Positions 9,016 through 17,033 of a stretch of 64,000 nucleotides of DNA are shown one piece after another. The translations under genes and the position numbers were made by a program. Below the pieces are notes generated by a model. That model was not told where the DNA came from. It did not search any database and saw nothing but the letters and a program-made list of their open reading frames with translations. The stretch lies in contig NZ_QGDS01000008.1 in the NCBI RefSeq assembly GCF_003149105.1, positions 62,001 through 126,000 of the forward strand. The letters are read 5' to 3'. Position 1 is the first letter of the stretch; every line of letters starts with the position of its first letter. The DNA is from Faecalicatena contorta. GTDB taxonomy: Bacteria > Bacillota > Clostridia > Lachnospirales > Lachnospiraceae.

Positions 9016-9240
9016 ATGAAAAATGTTTTTACAAAAAAATGGTTAGTAGCGAGTGGGGTTCGTGCAGTGCGCACTGTAGCGCAGGCTGCTATAGCCGGAA
9101 TCGGAACCGCCGCAGCTATGGGACAGGTTAATTGGAAGTATGTAGTATCTGCCGCCGCACTAGCCGGAGTTCTTTCGTTGCTAACCAGTGTAGCAGGATT
9201 ACCTGAGGTCGGAACTACAGAAACCACAGAGGGCGAGTAA
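9016..9240 (+). CDS. Phage holin
   Basis: A 74-residue membrane protein that would permeabilise the cytoplasmic membrane so the endolysin can act. ATG 9016 is picked because AAAGGCGG lies five bases upstream; longer in-frame starts would overlap the endonuclease remnant. Two hydrophobic helices are visible, one around [14 protein letters not shown] and one around [20 protein letters not shown], followed by LPEV and an acidic tail, the pattern of small phage holins in Clostridia. The amidase endolysin follows after 51 bases. Confidence 0.8.
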   Translation: MKNVFTKKWLVASGVRAVRTVAQAAIAGIGTAAAMGQVNWKYVVSAAALAGVLSLLTSVAGLPEVGTTETTEGE

Positions 9241-9291
9241 CATCGTCCTCTTTTTGCACCGGCGCAAAGTCGGCAGGAAGGAGATATCAGA

Positions 9292-10272
9292 ATGAGCATT
9301 TGTGGAGGAGTAGCTGGAAGAAGAAGCAGAAACCCCGTGGGGATATTCCTGCACAACGATGCGGGAAGTCAAAACGCTACTGCAGCATATTATAAGAACT
9401 GGCTGCAGACGCATAACCTATCAATCGGGTTCACACATTATTATGTAGCCTCAGATGATACACTGCAGGCAGAGGAAGATGCGAACTGTGCGTGGCACTG
9501 CGGTAACTTCGATGGAAATCTAAACTATCTCTCCATCGAAATTTGCCAGAGCAGGGGAGAATTAGAGACATTCAAAACCAATGAGGAAAGGGCTCTCGTA
9601 TTAGCAGCACAGAAGTGTAAACAGTATGGCATTGTACCGTCTAACAGTACTATAAGACTGCATCAAGAGGTATTTGCTACAGCTTGCCCGCATAGAAGTG
9701 TAGAGATTCATGGGGGTGCGGCAGCTTGTAAGGCATATTTTATTAAAAAAATTATTGAATTGATGAAAGGAAACATATCAGCGCCAATATATGCAGCTGC
9801 ACCGGATACTTCGGGGATTAAGCAAAATATCGGGCGTATTGGTACAGGTATTGTATTTACATATGCTGTAAAAGCGGGGGGAAGCAGTTACCCCGAAGTA
9901 ACTAATTTAACGGATTTTGCAGGTGTCAGAGGAGTGGCCATTACTGATATTACTATAAAGGTAAATAAAGGTTCAGTAAAATATCGGGTACATATTAAGG
10001 GGGACGGCTGGCTCCCATATATAACTGGGTATAACTGGAATGACCATAATAACGGATATGCAGGAAATGGTAAGATTATTGATGCGATTGAGGTGTATTA
10101 TAATACACCATCGGATATTGTTTCAGAGCACGGTTACCAGAAGGCGCAATATCGTGTTAGCCCTATCAATGGAAACTACTGGCCTTGGCAATATGACAAT
10201 GAAACAAAAAATGGTCAGGATGGATATGCTGGAACTTTTGGAGCTGCAATAGATAGGTTCCAATTATATTAA
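9292..10272 (+). CDS. N-acetylmuramoyl-L-alanine amidase (phage endolysin)
   Basis: A 326-residue endolysin that cleaves the amide bond between muramic acid and the stem peptide. Residues 15-150 form an amidase-2/PGRP domain with the expected zinc ligands His21 (FLHNDAG), His124 (RLHQEVFATACPH) and Cys132. From about residue 185 the C-terminal half is a beta-rich region with repeats of the GVRGVAITDITIKVNKGSVKY and VYYNTPSD kind that probably binds the cell wall. There is no signal peptide, so release depends on the holin. AAGGAG lies in front of the ATG. Confidence 0.88.
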   Translation: MSICGGVAGRRSRNPVGIFLHNDAGSQNATAAYYKNWLQTHNLSIGFTHYYVASDDTLQAEEDANCAWHCGNFDGNLNYLSIEICQSRGELETFKTNEERALVLAAQKCKQYGIVPSNSTIRLHQEVFATACPHRSVEIHGGAAACKAYFIKKIIELMKGNISAPIYAAAPDTSGIKQNIGRIGTGIVFTYAVKAGGSSYPEVTNLTDFAGVRGVAITDITIKVNKGSVKYRVHIKGDGWLPYITGYNWNDHNNGYAGNGKIIDAIEVYYNTPSDIVSEHGYQKAQYRVSPINGNYWPWQYDNETKNGQDGYAGTFGAAIDRFQLY

Positions 10273-10432
10273 TAAAAAGGAATAGCCCGGATTCTTAATA
10301 ACTTCGAGCTATTTGTAGTGGGTAAGGTACTAATGAATGGTGATAAGATTATTTTAATTTTTTCTATTTCATATCTGCATTACTAGTATCATGTTTTTTC
10401 ACCCCACCCTATTTCTTGTATATGAAAAATAA

Positions 10433-10478
10433 CAGAAACCCCACTTAGTATCGGCTAAATGGGGTTCTGCTTGTTTTC
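10433..10478 (+). terminator. Terminator downstream of the lysis genes
   Basis: The stem CAGAAaCCCCA pairs with TGGGGTTCTG, with an extra TTAG/CTAA pairing in the loop, and is followed by TTGTTTTC. It is the only strong stop after the amidase. The rest of the 390-base gap to the lysozyme gene contains a second imperfect inverted repeat at 10502-10545 (AAAGT-GAGACATCT against AGATGTCTT-AACTTT) that could end the opposite-strand lysozyme transcript. I see no gene there. Confidence 0.65.
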
Positions 10479-10661
10479 ATAATATCTAAAGGAATGAGAG
10501 TAAAGTGAGACATCTAGGATTCCTCTAAGATGTCTTAACTTTATGAGGGGGGATAGTTGTTCTATCAACTATCTAAATTCAGTATATAGGATAAATGTGC
10601 ACAAAGTATGTCATTTCTATAAAAGAACTGGGAAATTTGTTATGAAATTCTAAAATTGGTA

Positions 10662-11630
10662 TTATGAGATTCTAATTATATGTCCTGCATATATGGAATC
10701 CGGGTTGCTGAGATTGTTTTGATTTTGCAGGGTACTTACAGTTGTATCGAACTTGAGAGCAATTTCACTCAGAGTATCTCCAGGCTGTATAGTATAGTAA
10801 ACAGAGGTAGAGGTTCCATCTTCAGGAACCCGGATAGTCTGGCCGGGATAAATTATGTCCGGATCGGGAATGTCATTTAGGACGGCAAGAGTCTGATAAG
10901 TAGTTCCATAACGTTTTGCTATGCCGCTCAGAGTATCTCCTGGCTGAATGACATAAGTAATGTAATTCTGTACGGTCGAACCAGAGGGGGGGGAACTGCC
11001 ATCCAGATGATTCAGCTCTGCATCCCGGATAATGGCAGGAAGATCGGTAAATCCTAAATCTAAATCGACATTAGTTCTGATTCCCGGTACGTGTCCTTGA
11101 TTAGTATACTGCCAGATACTGCAGTGAGTATTATCAAATTGACTTCCATAGTATGCGTACCAAAGTGCATAGCGTTTGGAAAGGTCTGAAGGAAAATAAG
11201 TATGCAGAAAGTTCCGGTCGCAGTAAAGCATGGCATAATACCCCAGTTCTTCTACTCTGCTGCAGAAACTCTGTACAAATTGAGCTGCCAGCGCAGGTGT
11301 TACAGTTACACCATGTTGGGCGGCGTAGTTAATTGTCGCCTGCTCTATGTTATAACATACAGGGTATTCCAGACAATAGGAAGAAACTGCATTTATACAG
11401 CCATCAGCCTCTTGCCGGGCTGTTTCCGGGTTGATAGCATGACAAAGCCAGTATGCGCCTATAGGAAGCCCAATCCGGTTACATTCTGCGGCATTTTGCT
11501 GGAACCTTTTATCTAAAATGCCAAAACCATGTCCGGCGCAGAGCATGGCAAACTGGTACCCGGCGGACTTCACCCGCTCCCAGTCTACAATTCCCTGGAA
11601 TTCACTGACGTTAAGTCCTTGAAAACTCAT
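10662..11630 (-). CDS. GH25 muramidase-like protein with two LysM domains
   Basis: A 322-residue GH25 fold (residues 1-205) followed by two LysM repeats (about 225-268 and 277-321: [17 protein letters not shown] and [17 protein letters not shown]) that bind peptidoglycan. GH25 enzymes hydrolyse the muramic acid to glucosamine bond. The acidic sites expected at the start and in the DxE motif are changed: GLNVSEFQG has Asn7, and VCYNIEQ has Asn94, with Glu96 and the late Asp189 kept. Activity may therefore be reduced or altered. No signal peptide is visible. AAAGGAG precedes the ATG. It faces the prophage and may be host or phage-derived. Confidence 0.82.
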   Translation of the reverse strand: MSFQGLNVSEFQGIVDWERVKSAGYQFAMLCAGHGFGILDKRFQQNAAECNRIGLPIGAYWLCHAINPETARQEADGCINAVSSYCLEYPVCYNIEQATINYAAQHGVTVTPALAAQFVQSFCSRVEELGYYAMLYCDRNFLHTYFPSDLSKRYALWYAYYGSQFDNTHCSIWQYTNQGHVPGIRTNVDLDLGFTDLPAIIRDAELNHLDGSSPPSGSTVQNYITYVIQPGDTLSGIAKRYGTTYQTLAVLNDIPDPDIIYPGQTIRVPEDGTSTSVYYTIQPGDTLSEIALKFDTTVSTLQNQNNLSNPDSIYAGHIIRIS

Positions 11631-11768
11631 ATAAAAACTCCTTTTACCATAAAAAGTATGGTTATATTATCATTTTATTATATGTGTAAAATAATAAAAT
11701 TGTTCTTGGGGGGTGGAATGTTACTTAAAGATGAAAGATTTAAAAGAAAGGAGGCGTGGCCCGAATTA

Positions 11769-11800
11769 TAAAAAAGGCTCTGGCTTTAAGCCAGAGCCTT
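11769..11800 (-). terminator. Terminator of the 23-residue peptide gene
   Basis: A perfect stem (AAGGCTCTGGC pairing with GCCAGAGCCTT) is followed on the minus strand by TTTTTTAT. It begins four bases after the peptide stop codon, so it was evidently placed to end that short transcript. Confidence 0.8.
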
Positions 11801-11804
11801 AAAA

Positions 11805-11876
11805 TTAACATCCACGATTGAGTGCATTGCAAAGATAGTTGATTAACTCAGAACAGTTACTAAAGTTAAAACACAT
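11805..11876 (-). CDS. 23-residue cysteine-rich peptide
   Basis: A tiny reading frame too short for ordinary gene calling. It starts ATG TGT TTT AAC and has AAGGAGGAC eight bases upstream. The peptide has four cysteines, at positions 2, 8, 16 and 23 (MCFNFSNCSELIN, ending LNRGC), and no clear signal peptide. It is a complete unit with its own promoter (TTGCGA-17-TACAAT) and a terminator immediately behind the stop, which argues that it is a real small gene or a regulatory RNA carrying a peptide. I do not recognise a family. It lies upstream of, and divergent from, a two-component system. Confidence 0.5.
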   Translation of the reverse strand: MCFNFSNCSELINYLCNALNRGC

Positions 11877-11936
11877 GGCTTAGTCCTCCTTATGATGATT
11901 ATTATTGTTATTATTTGTGTTAGCTAATCACAATAG

Positions 11937-11970
11937 AATTGTAACAATTACGTAACAATTTCGCAATAGG
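11937..11970 (-). promoter_or_regulatory. Promoter for the 23-residue peptide
   Basis: On the minus strand TTGCGA and TACAAT are separated by 17 bases, about 60 bases before the peptide ATG. The surrounding sequence repeats TTGTTAC/GTAACAA-like words. Of the whole 690-base gap 11631-12320, the only other structure is hairpins: GGCCGGGA/TCCCGGCC at 12000-12020 and ATGAAGAGG/CCTCTTCAT at 12151-12186. Confidence 0.45.
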
Positions 11971-12320
11971 AGGTAAATGGAAGAAATGGAAAAAGGAGTG
12001 GCCGGGATTACTCCCGGCCTTGAAAAAATTATGAAAAAGAAAATTTATATAAAAAAGGTTATTGTCCTTTGATAGTTATTACTATACATGGAAAATGTGT
12101 TAGTTATGTGAGGGATAATTTAACAATTTATGTATGATTTTTGAAAAAACTATGAAGAGGGGCAGCTCATAGCAATCCTCTTCATATTAAGATGTGCAGG
12201 TAATAATAAAGAAATAAAGTATCAGGCAGAGTAATTTTAATTTAAGAAATTTATAAGATTTTCCCCAAGGGGTCTTAAAAAATCACAGATATCATGTATA
12301 CTGTAGAGGAGGTGATGAAA

Positions 12321-13016
12321 ATGTATAATATTTTAGTTTGTGATGATGATAAAGAAATTGTGGAAGCAATCGAGATATATTTAACTCAGGAAGGCTATCA
12401 TATACTGAAAGCTTATGACGGTGCAGAGGCATTAAAGGTTCTGGAAACGGCAGAAGTACATTTACTTGTGCTTGATGTCATGATGCCCAGGCTGGATGGA
12501 ATTAGGGCAACACTTAGAATTAGGGAGAACAATAGTATTCCTATTATTATTCTGTCCGCGAAGTCGGAAGATGCGGATAAGATTCTGGGGCTGAATGTGG
12601 GTGCTGATGATTATGTGACAAAGCCGTTTAATCCGTTGGAGCTTGTGGCGAGAGTAAAGTCACAACTGCGCCGGTATACTCAGCTTGGCGGGAATACGAG
12701 TGAAAAGTCTGAGAAGGTCTATGAGGTTGGGGGTCTTGCTATTAACGATGATTTGAAGGAAGTTTCGGTAGATGGGGAAGTCGTGAAGCTGACACCGATT
12801 GAGTACAATATTTTGTTATTACTAGTGAAAAATCAAGGGAGAGTTTTTTCTATAAATCAGATTTATGAATCTATCTGGAATGAAGATGCAATCGGAGCAG
12901 ACAATACGGTTGCGGTGCATATCCGTCATATCAGGGAAAAGATAGAGATTAATCCCAAAGAGCCCAGATATCTGAAGGTGGTCTGGGGAGTTGGTTATAA
13001 GATTGAAAAACTCTAG
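12321..13016 (+). CDS. OmpR-family response regulator
   Basis: A 231-residue regulator. ATG 12321 is chosen because GAGGAGGTGAT stands just in front of it; the earlier in-frame ATG at 12294 lacks a site. The receiver domain has the acidic pair D8/D9, phospho-acceptor D52 (LLVLDVMMPRLDG), a Thr/Ser position (ILSAK) and Lys101 (VTKPF). Residues 130-231 form a winged helix DNA-binding domain ending in VWGVGYKIEKL, as in OmpR/PhoB. The partner kinase gene follows 11 bases later with its own GAAAGGAG. It probably reports on the cell envelope, but targets cannot be read here. Confidence 0.92.
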   Translation: MYNILVCDDDKEIVEAIEIYLTQEGYHILKAYDGAEALKVLETAEVHLLVLDVMMPRLDGIRATLRIRENNSIPIIILSAKSEDADKILGLNVGADDYVTKPFNPLELVARVKSQLRRYTQLGGNTSEKSEKVYEVGGLAINDDLKEVSVDGEVVKLTPIEYNILLLLVKNQGRVFSINQIYESIWNEDAIGADNTVAVHIRHIREKIEINPKEPRYLKVVWGVGYKIEKL

Positions 13017-13027
13017 AAAGGAGTAAT

Positions 13028-15604
13028 ATGAAAAACTGGTATAAGAAGCCGGTGACAAAGGGTATTCTGCTGCTTTTTGCACATATTATGGCGGTAGCAG
13101 CGGTTTTGAGCATCGTGGTTCTTTTGGCTTTTGCGGGAAATATGAAGGGAGAAGACTTCATCAATTTTTCTACTGAACCCTATGAAGAGTCCACGAGCTT
13201 TAAAAATATGGTATATAACGCCACATGGAGTGTAATGGAAGGGCTTTCCATGAAACACAATTTTGAAACGGAAGGCAAATATGATTCCAATAAATTGGTT
13301 GATATTGTAGATTTGGCCAGGAACGGAAAGATAACCGGCGAAAATATATCCGGGCTCACCTATGATCTGGAAGATTTAAAAAACTGGAGCAGTGAATATA
13401 TGGAGGAAGGTGCGGACTATCGTGATAATAACATTGTGGTCTGCCAAAAACCTGACGGAACCTATCATTATTATTATATGGGAGAGTTCCAGACCCTGAT
13501 ACAGGATAAAAAGCTTTTGTTGGAAGTGGACCATAAATCTGTTTCTGATTTCTTAACGGAGCTGGAGGATGGATACTATACTTCCGGGTATTCGGATGGA
13601 AATCTAATTATTAAAAATGCGGATGGAAATACAGAATATACGGATTGCTGGACATTTAGCGGAGCATTGAAAGAGAAGTATGCCCCTGCAGATGCAGCAA
13701 ATATTTTGGAGGTAGTGAACAAGACACCGGAGTTGAACGGAAAATTATCAAAGGTTTATAACTATATGGAGAGTGTGCTAGGCTCAATTTCTTCACAGAT
13801 AGAAGAATATTTGTACACAGGCGACATGTGGAAGGAAGGAAATACAAACTTTACTTACATGTTTGTAAATGAAAACACAAAAACAGTTTATACAAACAAT
13901 GACCAGTATCAAAGTTATGATGAGGTTAAAGCGAACCTGGAGAGAATGAAGTCAGGAGCGAAAAGCAAGTACTTGATTGTAAGGCCGAAGCTGGCGGAAT
14001 TTGAGACAAATATGGATATATCTGCCAACGAATGGCATTCAGCAGTGAAATCCTATATCTGCAGCCAAAATACCGACTGTATATTTGCAGCATCTATAGA
14101 CACAGATTTTCCAATACAGGATAATTTTTATACAGATAAGCAGGCATATGATACTTATGCCCCATATTTAAAGCAGGCGGCATTTGGCAGTGTATTTTGC
14201 TCTATAATATTTCTGCTGATTTTAATCTGGATGGCTGTTATTGCCGGTAAAACAGAAGATGAAGAACTTCATCTGACTGCATTTGACCGTTGGAAAACGG
14301 AATTAGGGGCAGCATTTATCATTCTAATATGGATTTTCCCTGTTTTTTTTATGGTAAATATATGGGGGAATATTTTTACAAGTGGAGTTTCTTATGCGGT
14401 AGAAGGCTATTATACTATGGCTTATACAGGTGTTTATTCCGGGAGCTATCTGGCTATATCTGATTTGGCAGAGGTGGGGCTTACAGCAGCATATACAGCA
14501 GCCTGCTTTTTAGCCGGTTATCTTAGCCTGATTCGCAGAATCAAGGCAAAAACACTTTGGAAAAATAGTTTGCTGCGGGATGTTCTTCTATTTTTAAAAG
14601 AGCTTTGGGAGAACCGCAGCTCTATATTTAAAATAGTATTTATTGCGGCAGCATTTATTTTATTAGATTTGTTTATTATAGCTATTAATGACGGGATAGT
14701 TTCTGTCCTGCTGATATTTATTTTTGAGGGAGCCGCGGCATTATATATTATTGTAAAAAATACAATTGCCAAGAACAGGCTTCGAAAAGGAATTCAGGAG
14801 ATTGCTTCTGGAAATGTAGATTATCAGATTCCTTTGGATGGGCTGAAAGGTGAGAATCTGAACACTGCAGAAATGATGAATAATATAGGAAATGGGCTTC
14901 AGTGCGCAGTAGAAGAAGGCATGAAAAGTGAAAGACTAAAAACGGACCTGATTACCAATGTTTCTCATGATATTAAGACACCACTGACCTCTATCATCAA
15001 CTATGTAGATTTGTTGAAACGGGAGAATTTTGATGATCCTAAAATCCAGGGATATCTGGATATTCTGGAGGAAAAGGCCCAGCGTCTGAAGACTTTGACA
15101 GAAGATGTAGTTGAGGCATCAAAAGTAAGCAGCGGGAATATTGTTCTGGAACTGATGGATGTAAATCTGGTTGAGCTGATTAACCAGACGGCAGGAGAGT
15201 TTACTGAAAAGTTCGAGAAAAGGAAACTGAAAATGGTTCAGAACATTACAGATGAATCCGCTATTATTTACGTAGATGGAAGACGCATATGGCGTGTACT
15301 GGAGAATATTTACAACAATGCAGCCAAATACGCCATGCCAGGAACCCGGGTGTATGCAGATCTTTGGGTAGATGAAGGAAAGGTAAGCTTTTCATTGAAA
15401 AATATTTCTGAGAGTGCCCTGAATATTTCTGCTGATGAATTGGGAGAAAGGTTTATTAGAGGAGATATAGCCAGAAGCACGGAGGGCAGCGGGCTGGGAC
15501 TGTCTATAGCCAAGAGCCTGACAGAGATGCAGGGAGGCAAGTTCAAACTGTATCTTGATGGAGATTTGTTTAAGGTAACAATAGAGTTTCCAAGAATGAA
15601 GTAG
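13028..15604 (+). CDS. Sensor histidine kinase, multi-pass
   Basis: An 858-residue kinase, partner of the response regulator just upstream. An N-terminal membrane segment (about 10-35) is followed by a roughly 340-residue extracytoplasmic region without a domain I recognise, then several membrane helices between about 385 and 590. The dimerisation domain has the phospho-acceptor His near 647 (VSHDIKTPLTSIINYVDLL), and the ATPase has an N box (LENIYNNAAKYA) and a G box (EGSGLGLSIAKSL). The extra membrane helices and large outer part suggest sensing at or in the membrane. Confidence 0.9.
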   Translation: MKNWYKKPVTKGILLLFAHIMAVAAVLSIVVLLAFAGNMKGEDFINFSTEPYEESTSFKNMVYNATWSVMEGLSMKHNFETEGKYDSNKLVDIVDLARNGKITGENISGLTYDLEDLKNWSSEYMEEGADYRDNNIVVCQKPDGTYHYYYMGEFQTLIQDKKLLLEVDHKSVSDFLTELEDGYYTSGYSDGNLIIKNADGNTEYTDCWTFSGALKEKYAPADAANILEVVNKTPELNGKLSKVYNYMESVLGSISSQIEEYLYTGDMWKEGNTNFTYMFVNENTKTVYTNNDQYQSYDEVKANLERMKSGAKSKYLIVRPKLAEFETNMDISANEWHSAVKSYICSQNTDCIFAASIDTDFPIQDNFYTDKQAYDTYAPYLKQAAFGSVFCSIIFLLILIWMAVIAGKTEDEELHLTAFDRWKTELGAAFIILIWIFPVFFMVNIWGNIFTSGVSYAVEGYYTMAYTGVYSGSYLAISDLAEVGLTAAYTAACFLAGYLSLIRRIKAKTLWKNSLLRDVLLFLKELWENRSSIFKIVFIAAAFILLDLFIIAINDGIVSVLLIFIFEGAAALYIIVKNTIAKNRLRKGIQEIASGNVDYQIPLDGLKGENLNTAEMMNNIGNGLQCAVEEGMKSERLKTDLITNVSHDIKTPLTSIINYVDLLKRENFDDPKIQGYLDILEEKAQRLKTLTEDVVEASKVSSGNIVLELMDVNLVELINQTAGEFTEKFEKRKLKMVQNITDESAIIYVDGRRIWRVLENIYNNAAKYAMPGTRVYADLWVDEGKVSFSLKNISESALNISADELGERFIRGDIARSTEGSGLGLSIAKSLTEMQGGKFKLYLDGDLFKVTIEFPRMK

Positions 15605-15613
15605 GCTAATTAA

Positions 15614-15660
15614 AAAAGGGTCAGTCCCTTCTGAAAAGGGACTGACCCTTTTGCTGACCA
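15614..15660 (+). terminator. Terminator after the two-component system
   Basis: A near-perfect 17-bp stem (AAAAGGGTCAGTCCCTT against AAGGGACTGACCCTTTT) begins ten bases after the kinase stop. A related stem made of the same GGGGACTGACCC words lies at 38813-38851, so the terminator belongs to a small repeat family. Confidence 0.8.
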
Positions 15661-15815
15661 TTTTCAGAATATTCTCATCTTTTCTTATATGTTTATGCCT
15701 TTTGAAGATACTGATGTTATAAAGTGTTTTCAAGTTGGAACTGATTCTTGCACCATTGGAGGTTTTGCTTTACAATTAGTAAAAGAATTGGAAAGAATAT
15801 TTTAAGGGGTATTTT

Positions 15816-16970
15816 ATGGAGAAATTGCAGGAATTATTAAATAATGTTTTAAATATAGAGTTTGTCCAGGGGATTATGAGTAATCCGCGCAGGTCGGATG
15901 GTGTTTTGAAGATTAAGGTGAGGCCGGTTGGGAAGAAGGGGAACTTTTATTTTCAGTTGGAATCTTTTACGAAGACACAGGTATTTCATGAAAATCTTAT
16001 GCCTGAGGAGGCGGCAGGGCGGATTGTGGAGTATATGGGAAATTTCCGACAGCTGCAGGTAACTACGAGGAGCGTAAATTATACGGTACTTGTAAGTAAA
16101 AAGGGGAAGGTGACGATTCAAAAGAAGCACCTGGAAAAGAAATTGGAGGAGGCAGCGCTCTCCCATAACCGCACTAAGAAATATATTTTACGTGAAGGGA
16201 TGGCAGTACCTTTTCTTGAAGATTTGGGAATAATGACTTCTGAGGGGAAAATTGTGAAATCCAGGTTTGATAAGTTTCGGCAGATGAACCGCTTCTTAGA
16301 GTTTATTGAGGATATTCTGCCCAGGCTTGACAAGGGACGGGAATTGACGATTTTAGATTTTGGTTGCGGAAAGTCTTATTTGACTTTTGCAATGTATTAT
16401 TATCTTCATGAGCTGAAAGAGTATGATATACGTATCATTGGCCTCGATTTAAAGGAAGATGTGATTGAACATTGCAGTGGGCTGGCCCGGAAATATGGAT
16501 ATGAGAAACTGACTTTTTTAGTGGGAGACATTGCGGATTATGAGGGAGTACAGGCAGTAGATATGGTAGTTACTCTTCATGCATGTGATACCGCTACAGA
16601 TTATGCACTGGCTAAGGCGATTGGCTGGAACGCTCAGGTGATTCTTTCGGTTCCATGCTGCCAGCATGAACTGAATAAGCAAATAGCAAATGAAATGCTG
16701 GCTCCGATTATGGATTATGGGCTGTTGAAAGAGCGGTTTGCGGCTCTTGTTACAGACGGGCTGCGCGCGAAATACCTTGAGACAGCGGGGTATGAGACGC
16801 AGGTATTAGAGTTTATTGACATGGAGCATACACCTAAGAATATTTTATTGCGTGCTGTGAAAAGTAAAAAAGATAATGTAAGTGCAAGGCGGGAAATCCG
16901 GGAGTGTGAAACGTTTTTGCAGGTAAAGCCTACATTAGGAAAGCTGCTATATGGAGATGAAGAAAGATGA
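15816..16970 (+). CDS. Class I SAM-dependent methyltransferase (Methyltransf_32-like)
   Basis: A 384-residue protein whose second half is a Rossmann methyltransferase: motif I ILDFGCGKSYLTFAMYY near residue 185, the acidic end of strand 2 IIGLDLKEDVIEH, and a VVTLHACDTATDYAL segment characteristic of the Methyltransf_32/GSTCD group. The conserved cysteine-rich VPCCQHELN follows. The N-terminal 150 residues are a separate alpha/beta domain of unknown role. The substrate is unknown; related proteins are suspected to act on RNA. The start is supported by AAGGGG seven bases upstream. Confidence 0.78.
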   Translation: MEKLQELLNNVLNIEFVQGIMSNPRRSDGVLKIKVRPVGKKGNFYFQLESFTKTQVFHENLMPEEAAGRIVEYMGNFRQLQVTTRSVNYTVLVSKKGKVTIQKKHLEKKLEEAALSHNRTKKYILREGMAVPFLEDLGIMTSEGKIVKSRFDKFRQMNRFLEFIEDILPRLDKGRELTILDFGCGKSYLTFAMYYYLHELKEYDIRIIGLDLKEDVIEHCSGLARKYGYEKLTFLVGDIADYEGVQAVDMVVTLHACDTATDYALAKAIGWNAQVILSVPCCQHELNKQIANEMLAPIMDYGLLKERFAALVTDGLRAKYLETAGYETQVLEFIDMEHTPKNILLRAVKSKKDNVSARREIRECETFLQVKPTLGKLLYGDEER

Positions 16971-17033
16971 TATTTTGTATCTGTTTATGGTTTTGAACAG
17001 ATATGATATTTTTAAAATAAAGGGGACAGACAA

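Noticed and set aside
413..10272. Prophage 1-10480 as part of the riboswitch-inserted element
   Set aside because: It lies outside the 36-bp repeats, with about ten kilobases of ordinary host-like genes between, and no shared sequence was noticed.
11972..12070. 31-codon frame beginning MEEMEKGVAGITPG
   Set aside because: AGGAGG is only three bases from the first ATG, the frame spans a GGCCGGGA/TCCCGGCC hairpin and the codons are mostly Lys and Ile; more likely non-coding.
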